Shown here in pieces: positions 36,479-45,145 of a DNA stretch of 64,000 nt; the first letter of the stretch is position 1, and each line of letters opens with the position of its first letter. This stretch comes from Petrimonas mucosa (lineage in GTDB: Bacteria > Bacteroidota > Bacteroidia > Bacteroidales > Dysgonomonadaceae). Location: the NCBI RefSeq assembly GCF_900095795.1, contig NZ_LT608328.1, positions 1,047,001-1,111,000 on the forward strand. Reading direction: 5' to 3'. Made by a program: the position numbers and the translations under genes. The notes below the pieces were generated by a model. It was not told the origin of the DNA. It saw only the letters and a list, made by a program, of their open reading frames with translations, and did no database searches.

Positions 36479-39400
36479 TTATAACGTTAAATTCAAACCT
36501 ACGTTAATCACTCGCTGAATGGGATAATTTAGTGCTGAACGTCCCATTTCAGGGTCCCACATCTTAAAATTGCTCCAACAGAACAAGTTTGTACCTGACA
36601 TATACACACGGAGGTTCGAAAGATGTAGCTTATTGACAAATTTTTGCGGAAGGGTATAACCCAACTCCACTTGTTTTAAGCGCAAAAACGAACCGTCTCT
36701 CATCCACCAGGTACTATAAGGCATATTATTGCTATTGTAGTAAGCACTGTAGCGGGGCCAAAATGCGTAAATATCGCGATTATCTTCGCTCCAATGGCTA
36801 TCATGAATGCTTTTCAAGAGTTGGGTGTTGCCCACAAACGGTGCCATATCAGGCGCATTAATCCAGAAAGATTCGTTTGCTAATCCCTGGAAAAACACCG
36901 ATACATCGAGCCCTTTGTAACCTGTAGAAACTCCAAACCCGTAAATAATTTCGGGAGTAACGGGATTCCCAATAGGAACTCTATCCGCGTCAGTAATTAC
37001 ACCGTCCTGATTTACATCGGTATATTTGATATCACCACCACCGTATTGAGAACCGAACGCAGCTTGTGAAGGACTGTTTAACGCCTCTTCATCATCAATA
37101 AACAAGCGCTCAGCTATGAACCCCCATTGTTGTCCGATTGAGTATCCTACGTGTTGACGCCAATATTCCTTGTACTCAGGCTCCTCATACACCTCATATT
37201 TGCTTGTAGAGTAGGTAAAGTTAGCACGAGCGGATGTCCAAAAATCTTTGTTCCAGCTTTGCTTGTAGTCAGCTTGTATATCAACACCTCTTGCCGATGC
37301 TTCTCCAATGTTTGCCGAAATACCGGCTTGAAGCCCCATTGTATTCGTTATATCTGCCCGAGACATAAAGATATCGGAGCGATATTCGGTGAAATATTCA
37401 GCAATAACATCAATTTTATTAAATAAGCCTAATTCCACGGCATAGTTTTGTTTCAAAGACTTTTCCCATGTAATGGCATCATTGGCGTATCGCAACACGG
37501 AAATTCCGGTAGAAGATACTCCCCGATTCTCTCCGTAATAAGATGTTCTGCCGGCATCATTCATAGCCATTTCCGATAAATAGTAGAAACGGTTATAGCT
37601 GGAGCCGATATTATCGTTTCCCACCAATCCGTATGAGTAACGCAGCTTCAGGTTATTAACCACTTTATTAAGCGGTTTGAAAAAGTTTTCTTTAGAAACT
37701 ACCCAAGCAAGACCAAACGAGGGGAAGAATCCCCAACGGTGATTTTTTGAGAAACGCTCAGAACCGTTGTAACCGAAGTTAAACTCCGAGAAGTATTTTC
37801 CATCCCATCCGTAGGTGAAACGTCCTGACAATCCGGCGTTTCGAGAAGGAAGCGAGAGCTGAAGCGAACCCGGGTTTGCTGTTAATCTTTCCCGAACGGT
37901 AAACACCAACAATCCGGTCACATTGCTACGACCGAACTCACGTCCCCAATTTAATCGGCTTTCCGAATACATAGTACTAATTACATTCTTGGCTCCCTCA
38001 CCATAGGTCAGATAATCGGTACCGTTTTCATTCAAACGTGAAATTTTGTATTCACCCGTGTAGGAGTCGTAGTTGCCCAACGTGTACCAGTAAGGTCTGA
38101 AACTTCTGGTAACCGTGAAGTCTGAATAACGTGTAAGGTTAAACAGTGTCATAAAGTTTAAGCCTTTGGTGATAAAATCAAGCTTTTGATTCAACTCCAC
38201 CGCTGCAATCATCTGCGAACGGTCGTAGTCTTTATAACCTTTTACCATTTCAGCGTAAGGGTTGATATAGCCACCATCACCATAATTTCCGAATAAGATA
38301 TGCTTAATTCCGATATGATCCTCATCTATGGGATAATAGGGAGGAAACAACACAGGATCGGAGTGAAGCACCTGACTGTAAACCGCGCTACCTCCATTTA
38401 ACGGTCCGGTATAATCATCGAAGTTACCGGTTAAGCGGATAGCCAATTTAGTGGTTGGCCCTGTATTGATATCGATATTGGAACGAAGTGTGTAGTTTTT
38501 AGAATCAATGTTGTTATTAAACGTATTGCGTTTATCCACTTTTAAAATTCCCGTGTCGTGAGTAAATGCACCGGAAACATAATAAGTGGCTACTTTACCT
38601 CCCCCACGAATAGAAACATTGGCACGGTTGCTGTTGGAGTAATCCTTAAACATCATACTATACCAATCATTACTTGGGTAGATTAAACGGTTAGCATTGG
38701 GTTTACCCGTTTGCTCAATCTTATCGTAGCTATACATCAGGTCTCCCAGCGGGTCTCTGGTAGTAATGGCTTCGTTGTACGCCTTCATGTAGGTAACAGG
38801 ATCAGCCAATTCAACTGTTTGCGTGGGTGCCGAAAGAGATGTCTCTAAACGAACAAACACTTTAGCAGCACCTTCCTGCCCTCTTTTGGTTGTTACGTGA
38901 ATTACACCGTTTGCTCCGCGAGCACCGTAAAGAGCCGTAGCTGTAGCATCTTTCATGATGGAGAAACTCTCAATGTCATCTGGCTGTAAACGGGCCAAGT
39001 CGGTACTTGTCAATTCAATATTATCAATTAAGATCAAAGGATTTGTGTTAGTACCAAAAGTGGTAATACCACGGACGAAGAAGTCTGCGTTATCCTGACC
39101 CGGCTCACCGGATCTCTGATATGCGATAACCCCTGCCACATTCCCTGCCAATGCCGTGGTCAAGTTGCTGGAGGGAACTTTTAAGTCTGCAGGGCTAACG
39201 GTGGTTATTGCCCCAATCACACTCTCTTTCTTTTGTTTTCCGAAAGCGACAATCGTTACTTCATCAAGCTCACTGCTCGCAGGTGACAACTGTACTTCAA
39301 TGAAGGTTTTATCTCTGACAGCTATTGTTTGGGACTCCATGCCCAAAAATGAAAAGACAAGTTTGTCAGAAGAAGTGACCTTAATTTCAAAGGTTCCGTC

Positions 39401-39580
39401 AATGTCGGTTGATACACCCCGGGGGGTACTCTCAACAACAATGCTTGCACCAGGCAGCGGTTCACCTGTCTCTTTTTCGAGTACCCGCCCTTTGACTGTA
39501 ACTTGCTGTGCCAGCAATTGCGAAGGAGCGATTAACAAGAGAAAGAGGAGGTACAAAACTAAGTTGCATTTTTTTCTCAT
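36479..39580 (-). CDS. SusC/RagA-family TonB-dependent receptor, no STN domain
   Basis: A 1033-residue importer. It has a signal peptide (ending LLAQ), a carboxypeptidase-regulatory-like domain (VTVKGRVLEKETGEPLPGAS), then the plug (LILIDNIELTSTDLARL, ATALYGARGANGVIHVTTKR) and a barrel ending RVINVGLNLTL. There is no STN domain, so it is unlikely to signal through FecR; the operator upstream of its promoter suggests LacI-type control instead. An IS1595 element sits 54 bases before the start codon, between the gene and the predicted promoter. Confidence 0.95.
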   Translation of the reverse strand: MRKKCNLVLYLLFLLLIAPSQLLAQQVTVKGRVLEKETGEPLPGASIVVESTPRGVSTDIDGTFEIKVTSSDKLVFSFLGMESQTIAVRDKTFIEVQLSPASSELDEVTIVAFGKQKKESVIGAITTVSPADLKVPSSNLTTALAGNVAGVIAYQRSGEPGQDNADFFVRGITTFGTNTNPLILIDNIELTSTDLARLQPDDIESFSIMKDATATALYGARGANGVIHVTTKRGQEGAAKVFVRLETSLSAPTQTVELADPVTYMKAYNEAITTRDPLGDLMYSYDKIEQTGKPNANRLIYPSNDWYSMMFKDYSNSNRANVSIRGGGKVATYYVSGAFTHDTGILKVDKRNTFNNNIDSKNYTLRSNIDINTGPTTKLAIRLTGNFDDYTGPLNGGSAVYSQVLHSDPVLFPPYYPIDEDHIGIKHILFGNYGDGGYINPYAEMVKGYKDYDRSQMIAAVELNQKLDFITKGLNFMTLFNLTRYSDFTVTRSFRPYWYTLGNYDSYTGEYKISRLNENGTDYLTYGEGAKNVISTMYSESRLNWGREFGRSNVTGLLVFTVRERLTANPGSLQLSLPSRNAGLSGRFTYGWDGKYFSEFNFGYNGSERFSKNHRWGFFPSFGLAWVVSKENFFKPLNKVVNNLKLRYSYGLVGNDNIGSSYNRFYYLSEMAMNDAGRTSYYGENRGVSSTGISVLRYANDAITWEKSLKQNYAVELGLFNKIDVIAEYFTEYRSDIFMSRADITNTMGLQAGISANIGEASARGVDIQADYKQSWNKDFWTSARANFTYSTSKYEVYEEPEYKEYWRQHVGYSIGQQWGFIAERLFIDDEEALNSPSQAAFGSQYGGGDIKYTDVNQDGVITDADRVPIGNPVTPEIIYGFGVSTGYKGLDVSVFFQGLANESFWINAPDMAPFVGNTQLLKSIHDSHWSEDNRDIYAFWPRYSAYYNSNNMPYSTWWMRDGSFLRLKQVELGYTLPQKFVNKLHLSNLRVYMSGTNLFCWSNFKMWDPEMGRSALNYPIQRVINVGLNLTL

Positions 39581-39633
39581 TTCATTTAAAATTTGTAAGT
39601 TAAAATTCGTGTCATAATAAACTTAATATATTA

Positions 39634-40717
39634 TATGATTATCCGCAGTTATTCCTAAAGAATTTAACGGGAAAAAGTTATAAATAAGTTTCAAAAACAC
39701 TTGCACAATTCACTGATATTCATTATATTTACATCGCTAACGATATAAAGATTCAAACTATGAATATCCTGGATTTTGCTATAAATTACCCCGATGAGGA
39801 ATCCTGTCGGAAAAAATTCAAAGAACAAAGAGACCAAATGGGAGTAACCTGTCGTCATTGTAATTGTAAAGAACATTATTGGCTGGAAAACAAGCAGGCC
39901 TATGAATGCAAGCGTTGTCGCGCACGCCAAACCTTGCGTTCAGGCACCGTCATGCAGCACTCCAACCTGCCTTACCGTTACTGGTTCGTGGCCATGCACC
40001 TGCTCACGGCGACCAAGGGCTCCTTTTCCGCGGCGGAGCTGCAGCGCCAGCTGGGGCACAAGCGTTACCAGCCCATATGGGAAATGGTCAATAAACTGCG
40101 TGACGTGATGGGCAAACGCGACGACGAGTACACCCTTGAGGGAGCCATCGAGTTGGACGACGCCTTCTTTTCCACCGAAATATCCCTTGAAGAGAGGGAC
40201 AAACCGTTGAAGCGCGGCCGCGGGAGCCAAAAAAAGACCAAAGTGCTGGTAATGGCTGAAAGCAAAACCGTTGAAAACCCCAAGCCGGGTAAGAAACCCA
40301 AGAAGGTTAGATACCTGAAAATGAAAGTGATCAGTGACTTGAAGTCCGGTACAATTACAAGGAATGTCAAAGAGCACGTTGAAAGCACGGCGGATCTGAC
40401 CACCGATGACTCAACATCTTACACTAAATTGAAAGAGCATGTTCATTCACATACGGCATCTGTTATTCCACACCAGGATCTTTCCAAGGTGCTGCCCTGG
40501 GTGCATACCGCGATCAGCAATGCCAAACGACAGCTCCTGGGCGTGTATTACAAGATAAAACCAGAATACTTGCAATATTACCTCAACCAGTTCTGTTATA
40601 AATTCAACAGGCGTTACTTCGGGGAAAACCAGTTTGAAAGACTGTTGATAGCCGCTGTAACGTATGCTCCTGATTTCAAGTCAAGAATTTACAATAGGAA
40701 CTATTGCGGATAATCAT
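39634..40717 (+). mobile_element. IS1595-family insertion sequence, copy 1, in the susC leader
   Basis: Ends share ATGATTATCCGCA with its inverted partner at the right end. The target duplication reads ATATATTA (39626-39633 and 40718-40725); the AT-rich flank makes its exact length (8 or 9) uncertain. The element is oriented away from susC and separates the susC start from the promoter at 40824-40854. It is almost identical to copy 2 at 45146. Confidence 0.85.
39760..40713 (+). CDS. IS1595-family (ISXO2-like) transposase, copy 1
   Basis: A 317-residue transposase with an N-terminal zinc ribbon (CRHCNC, CKRC) and an ISXO2-like DDE-type core (IELDDAFFSTE, TTDDSTSY, and the late NRRYFGENQFERLL). 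It lacks two residues (Cys-Tyr) after KEHY compared with copy 2, because one TTATTG repeat unit is missing. The main zinc ligands remain, so activity is plausible. Confidence 0.9.
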   Translation: MNILDFAINYPDEESCRKKFKEQRDQMGVTCRHCNCKEHYWLENKQAYECKRCRARQTLRSGTVMQHSNLPYRYWFVAMHLLTATKGSFSAAELQRQLGHKRYQPIWEMVNKLRDVMGKRDDEYTLEGAIELDDAFFSTEISLEERDKPLKRGRGSQKKTKVLVMAESKTVENPKPGKKPKKVRYLKMKVISDLKSGTITRNVKEHVESTADLTTDDSTSYTKLKEHVHSHTASVIPHQDLSKVLPWVHTAISNAKRQLLGVYYKIKPEYLQYYLNQFCYKFNRRYFGENQFERLLIAAVTYAPDFKSRIYNRNYCG

Positions 40718-40823
40718 ATATATTATCTTGTTTATTTCAAAAAATTGAATCCGGAAATCTCAGAGTCAATGGTATTGTGTATAAATGATCATTAGTATTT
40801 TAAGTTTTCAAAATTATTTTCTG

Positions 40824-40854
40824 CAAATATAAATCAATATTTATACAGAACAAA
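40824..40854 (-). promoter_or_regulatory. Predicted susC-susD operon promoter, now separated from susC by an IS
   Basis: On the minus strand, TTTG (40851-40854), a 19-bp spacer and TATATTTG (40824-40831) match the consensus exactly and share the -7 sequence of the promoter at 31508. Without the IS1595 insertion the leader would be about 150 nt; with it, transcripts must cross the element in antisense direction. Confidence 0.72.
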
Positions 40855-40864
40855 CGATTGTTTA
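40847..40864. promoter_or_regulatory. LacI-type operator at the susC promoter
   Basis: AGAACAAACGATTGTTTA matches 15 of 18 positions of the perfect palindrome at 31532-31549 and overlaps the -33 box in the same way. Confidence 0.7.
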
Positions 40865-41192
40865 TTAAATAAAGTTAAATATTAAAGATTGCTTGTCGTT
40901 TATTATAAGACTATTAAAAGCTCATCTTAAAGATCGTCCTCCTTTTTTTAGGATTTTAATAGGTTGTTATCAAATGTTGTTAGCATTTAATCATCAGATT
41001 AATAGAGTTTTATTTTGGATGAGGTTGTCGTGAATTAAACAAATAACTTCTCTTGTCGGTATTTCGACTTCAAATTTATTTTTAAGCTTTCGCAAGTTTT
41101 ACCATTATAAATACTTTTTTAACTACCAATGTCTTACGAATATCTTAGCTCATGATTATTCTGGTTGGGTCGGTGTTCGTCATGTATGCTTC
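40865..41192. other. AT-rich intergenic region, no gene recognised
   Basis: No coding frame or clear structure apart from A/T-rich runs. It ends with the left target duplication (TATGCTTC, 41185-41192) of the IS256 element. Confidence 0.5.
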
Positions 41193-41277
41193 GGTAGTGT
41201 TACATTTAGTGTGTCTCTAGTCTATTGCTTTATCAGTCTTATAACAAATTTATTTCTTTTTTTTAATTTCACCTAAT

Positions 41278-41384
41278 CCATGACATGTATTTTTTAATTC
41301 CGATACTTGCACAAGGATTACATGCGCAGCATGCAACTTGCTTGTCCTTGTGCAAGTAAGAGGAATTAAGGACCTTTGTCATGG
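41278..41384 (-). repeat. 107-nt hairpin downstream of the IS256 transposase
   Basis: Nested arms: CCATGACA/TGTCATGG outside, AATTCC/GGAATT in the middle and a perfect 13-bp ACTTGCACAAGGA/TCCTTGTGCAAGT inside. The 27-nt loop itself contains CATGC/GCATG. It starts 17 bases after the transposase stop. No T-run follows, so this is not a standard terminator. Confidence 0.6.
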
Positions 41385-41401
41385 GTTGGCGGGAAATACC
41401 T

Positions 41402-42562
41402 TCACTCACCGGGGAACAACGTCTTGTCCCTGTCAATACCGGGTAATTCCCTGTTATAAGCATCCTTGTCCATCGCCACTTTACCGATGAGTACCAGTAC
41501 CGACTCCTCATTGGGCATTGCCCCTCGCATCTTCAATACGCGCCGGAAGTCCTTGTTAAGCCGCTCTATCCAATTTGTGGTGTAGACCATTGACTGGATA
41601 CGGGGGTGGAATTGCAGATAGGTGAAGTAATATTTGTAGGAAATATCCTCCCCCATCCTTTTGATGCTCCTGTAATCCTTTCCCCATTTTTGGCAAAGTG
41701 CCGTCCAGTTTTGCCAGGCTTCGCACTTGGTGTAGTCTTTCTGGCCCGTACGGAACACTTCGCGTAAATCTTCCGCCAGCTCCATTTTGTCACCATGGCG
41801 CACTTTGGAGAGCATGTTGCGCTTCAAATGGGTGACGCACCGCTGCAGCAGGGTCTTCGGATAAACGACCGACAGGGCCGAGTCCAGGCCTGTCAGCCCG
41901 TCGCTTACCAGCAGTCCTATATGACCTGCCCCACGACTTTGGACATCCCGGAAGATATCTTCCCAGCCCGCGGCACTCTCCGTGGGGCGGTTGTAAATAC
42001 CCAGCACCTCACGCTTCTTGTCCTCTTTCACCCCCAGGACCACATAGAAAGCCTCAGTGGCTACTGAACGTTTACGGTGGATCTTGATATGGATGGCATC
42101 CACCAATACAATCGGGTAATAACCCTCCAACGGACGGTTCAGCCACTCCTGCACATCGGAGCGCAAGTAGTCAATCATGCGCGAAATGCTGGCTTTGCTG
42201 TAATGCTCACCGTAAATCTCACCGAAGATCTCGCCGACCTGCCCCTGGGTCAAACCCCTGCAATAAAGGCTGCCGGCCAAACGTTCGCACTCCAGTTCCT
42301 GGTCACGCAACAATGCAAGAATCTTTGGATGGAAGTTGCCGTAACGGTCACGTGGAATCCTGAATTCCAGAACACGGCCATGCCCGAAACTGCGACCCTG
42401 ACGGTAACCATTCCCTTTGTTACCTTTTGACTGGTCTAAAAACTCGCGACGCTCTGCCAGCATCATACTCTCAAGCATGATTTCCATTAAATCGTGTAAC
42501 CCGTTTTCGCGCTCTGAATGTTTGGCCATTACGGAAGAAAGCTGTTCCTTTGATAGTAACAT
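41402..42562 (-). CDS. IS256-family (mutator-type) transposase
   Basis: A 386-residue transposase of usual length. The DDE residues fall in VLVDAIHIKI (about residue 152), LLVSDGLTGLD (about residue 220) and the C-terminal TTNWIERLNKDFRR (about residue 330), with the CVTHLKRN helix between. The frame is intact. Confidence 0.92.
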   Translation of the reverse strand: MLLSKEQLSSVMAKHSERENGLHDLMEIMLESMMLAERREFLDQSKGNKGNGYRQGRSFGHGRVLEFRIPRDRYGNFHPKILALLRDQELECERLAGSLYCRGLTQGQVGEIFGEIYGEHYSKASISRMIDYLRSDVQEWLNRPLEGYYPIVLVDAIHIKIHRKRSVATEAFYVVLGVKEDKKREVLGIYNRPTESAAGWEDIFRDVQSRGAGHIGLLVSDGLTGLDSALSVVYPKTLLQRCVTHLKRNMLSKVRHGDKMELAEDLREVFRTGQKDYTKCEAWQNWTALCQKWGKDYRSIKRMGEDISYKYYFTYLQFHPRIQSMVYTTNWIERLNKDFRRVLKMRGAMPNEESVLVLIGKVAMDKDAYNRELPGIDRDKTLFPGE

Positions 42563-43009
42563 AGTCTTTGAATTTTATTGTTTGTTATGGTTATTTGCAA
42601 AACTAATAAAGTTTTTAGACTATGTTCTTTTTTTACAGGTACAGACACACTTTTTGGAACAGTATCTATGCTTCAATCCAGTTTGGATTTTATTCATTAT
42701 TATTACTTAATGCTTTTTGTTCATCATGAATTTTTATAATATGGTTAAAATGTTGTTGTTTAGATATATGTGTGTTCTTGAGGAATATATACAAAAGTGT
42801 ACGTTATTATCGAAAAAAATAAATTATTTACCTATATGGCCCCTTTGTTTGTGTTGATCTTATTGATTTATTTTGTTGTGATAACGATTGAGCATTTGTT
42901 GATCTTGTTTTTATATTGATTAAATTTGCCCATTTTGAACTAGTATTTCACCTCTTGGGATAGTTTTATATTATTTGTTTGGAGTAGGGGGTAATCTTTT
43001 TGTTGTACT

Positions 43010-43068
43010 CTGACGGACAAAGATGGTTTATCCCTGTCTCTATCCGGTAATTCTCTGTTGTAATTATA
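43010..43068 (-). pseudogene. Relic of an IS256-family transposase C-terminus
   Basis: The minus strand reads YNRELPDRDRDKPSL, closely matching the C-terminal YNRELPGIDRDKTLF of the intact IS256 transposase at 41402. Nucleotide similarity covers only about 35-60 bases and decays on both sides. It looks like what is left of an older, related insertion. The rest of 42675-43147 shows no gene. Confidence 0.5.
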
Positions 43069-43147
43069 TAGTTTCCGCTGTTATTTTTCCATAAACACAA
43101 AGGCTGGTTTTCACCCGGAGATAACTCCGATCATCCTCGTTATGAAT

Positions 43148-43903
43148 CTATTTTTTTGGAATATCACCGTACCAAATTGTTTTTTTTATCAAATCAAGGT
43201 ATTTCTTCTCTTTTTTCTTTCCCTTATTTGTGAAGAACCATTTTAGATACAACACAGGCCTATTGGCCTTGCTTATTGCCAATCCGGTACAGTGCACGTA
43301 TTTTTCTTCGTACGGTTTGTCCATAGGGATATCATAAATAAAAACGGAGTCGGCATTAAAAAGGTTTCGCGCCTCTTTTCCTGCCAATACGGTAATATGC
43401 TTGTCAGGGTCAATCCAAGCACGATAATCGATATCCAACGCCGCTCTGATCTCTGAATAGATAATACTGCGGGGAATTCCCACTTTCCAATTGGGGGTTT
43501 TGAGGATGGTAGAGTCTTTTTTCATAAGTTCTTCTATCTCTTTTCTCTCGCGTGAAGAAAAGCATGGGGTATCTCCGACTCTATCTGTATGTACAGGGTA
43601 AAAGGGATATAAGATTATGCACTGCTTGTCTTTTGACCTCAATACGGGAGTGTACACGAAAGTTACATCCCTGTTTTGATGAATTCTCCACTGTCTGAGC
43701 TGTTTTTGGTCGATAAAGTTACGGGGCATCGTGCAGGTAATTCCTAACTTTTCATCCATAAATTTGGCGTATTCTGGTAATGTGCGGGTGTTTTGTTCCG
43801 CTACTCTTTCTTGCCATAATTTTATTTTTGAAGGGGAAGCGGAGCCACAACCTATAACAAGGAAAATAAGCCCCAACAGACAAAACAATACTACTTTTTT
43901 CAT
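43148..43903 (-). CDS. Hypothetical lipoprotein (second gene of an IS-broken pair)
   Basis: A 251-residue protein with a lipoprotein signal (MKKVVLFCLLGLIFLVIGCG), starting at 43903. The ATG at 43927 arises beside an IS982 target duplication and is not the natural start. I do not recognise a domain. A single cysteine outside the signal and many charged residues are seen (TPCFSSRERKEIEELMKK). After removing IS982, the stop of the upstream lipoprotein gene lies about ten bases before this start, so both formed one operon. Confidence 0.7.
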   Translation of the reverse strand: MKKVVLFCLLGLIFLVIGCGSASPSKIKLWQERVAEQNTRTLPEYAKFMDEKLGITCTMPRNFIDQKQLRQWRIHQNRDVTFVYTPVLRSKDKQCIILYPFYPVHTDRVGDTPCFSSRERKEIEELMKKDSTILKTPNWKVGIPRSIIYSEIRAALDIDYRAWIDPDKHITVLAGKEARNLFNADSVFIYDIPMDKPYEEKYVHCTGLAISKANRPVLYLKWFFTNKGKKKEKKYLDLIKKTIWYGDIPKK

Positions 43904-43930
43904 AATCTCAAATTCAGTATTTAACATTTA

Positions 43931-44964
43931 ACGTGAGTTCGGGATAAGAAAATCATAAAAAAAGTTGTGATATAGGGAGATTATTTGTATATTTATAGCT
44001 GTTAATTAAACAAATAACAAACATCAACCCTATGATCACAACAGACAAAGTTATTGAAATATTTTGTATTGCCGACGATTTTTGTGCAGAATATGAGAAT
44101 GAAATCCGGAATCACCAACTTCAAGCAGGTGACATAACGAAAAGGAGAAACAGGAAAACGCAAATGTCCCAGAGCGAGATTATTGCCGTGATGGTCTGCT
44201 TCCACTGTGGAACCTTTCATAATTTCAAGAATTATTACCTGTTTTATATTTGCAAGCACATGAAGAGCTATTTTCCAAATGCCGTTTCCTACAACCGTTT
44301 TGTCGAGTTGCAACCCAGGGTGATTGTACCTTTCATGCTGTTGCTCAAACTCTTTGGATTTGGTGAATGCACAGGCATTACATATGTGGATAGCACTCCA
44401 ATCAAAGTATGTCATAACAAGCGTATCCACTCGAATAAAGTATTCAGGGATTTGGCACAAAGAGGGAAAAGTACGATGGGCTGGTTTTTTGGATTCAAGC
44501 TTCATCTGGTCTGTAATGAAAAGGGTGAATTGCTGAATTTCTCTCTCACAAAAGGCAATGTCGACGATAGAAACCCTGACGTAATCAATGTTCTTACCAA
44601 AGATCTTTTCGGTAAACTATATGCAGACAAGGGTTACATCAGCACAAAGCTCTTCGAGATGCTGTTTGACCAGGGAGTTCATTTAGTGACCGGTATACGC
44701 TCAAATATGAAAAATTCCCTGATGTCATTCCGCGACAAGATTCTCTTACGCAAAAGATCTGTAATTGAGTCCATCAATGATGAACTGAAGAATATCTGCC
44801 AGATAGAACATTCAAGGCATCGTTCCACACATAATTTCATCATGAACATAATTGCTGCATTGGTGGCATATTGTTTCTTTCCCAAAAAGCCTTCAATCAA
44901 ATTTGAAGTGGAAAAGTCAAGTCAATTAACCATTTGGGGATAATATGTTATCCCGAACTCACGT
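43931..44964 (+). mobile_element. IS982-family insertion sequence
   Basis: Perfect terminal repeat ACGTGAGTTCGGGATAA (17 bp, less the last base or two) at 43931 and inverted ending at 44964. The 5-bp target duplication is ATTTA (43926-43930 and 44965-44969). Length is 1034 bp. It is inserted within the last codons of the lipoprotein gene reconstructed from 46822 leftward. Confidence 0.88.
44032..44943 (+). CDS. IS982-family transposase
   Basis: A 303-residue transposase. The catalytic residues fit YVDSTPIKVC (about residue 122), LYADKGYIS (about residue 203) and VIESINDELKNICQ (about residue 247). The N-terminal region (MSQSEIIAVMVCFHC) is typical of the family. The frame is intact. Confidence 0.9.
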   Translation: MITTDKVIEIFCIADDFCAEYENEIRNHQLQAGDITKRRNRKTQMSQSEIIAVMVCFHCGTFHNFKNYYLFYICKHMKSYFPNAVSYNRFVELQPRVIVPFMLLLKLFGFGECTGITYVDSTPIKVCHNKRIHSNKVFRDLAQRGKSTMGWFFGFKLHLVCNEKGELLNFSLTKGNVDDRNPDVINVLTKDLFGKLYADKGYISTKLFEMLFDQGVHLVTGIRSNMKNSLMSFRDKILLRKRSVIESINDELKNICQIEHSRHRSTHNFIMNIIAALVAYCFFPKKPSIKFEVEKSSQLTIWG

Positions 44965-45145
44965 ATTTAGTATCTTATATCTTCTTCTTATTCTCCAATT
45001 TTCTATAACTACATCTTTGCCAGTTTGTTCGTCCCAAATATATGCCAATTCCCCATCTGAAATAAGTAAGACCGCTGCATGCCCTGTGCCATCCCAATAA
45101 TCAAGAACAGCCATTGTTCTGGTATTACCTGCATTTAAATAGTTA
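44965..45145 (-). pseudogene. Severed 3' part of a Cys/His-containing lipoprotein gene
   Basis: Reading leftward from 45145, the frame that continues the gene at 46235-46822 is open across the whole gap between IS1595 copy 2 and IS982. It encodes LNAGNTRTMAVLDYWDGTGH and onwards to WRIRRRYKILN. Joined through the IS982 duplication it ends VKY and a stop. The conserved-looking GTGHAAVLL motif lies here, so the gene's present product lacks it. Confidence 0.8.

Larger units (their letters stand above)
41193..42666 (-). mobile_element. IS256-family insertion sequence
   Basis: Imperfect terminal repeats (GGTAGTGTTACATTTAGTGT on the left, GATACTGTTCCAAAAAGTGT inward from the right) are bounded by a perfect 8-bp target duplication TATGCTTC (41185-41192 and 42667-42674). 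Length is 1474 bp. The transposase runs leftward and a large hairpin lies after its stop. It is inserted in intergenic DNA upstream of the susC promoter. Confidence 0.88.

Noticed and set aside
41278-41384. Integron attC site
   Set aside because: No conserved core sites of an attC and no integrase or cassette array nearby.
43904-43927. Upstream ATG for the lipoprotein at 43148
   Set aside because: It adds eight residues before a perfect lipoprotein signal and lies by the IS982 target duplication; in the ancestral sequence the previous gene's stop codon falls here.
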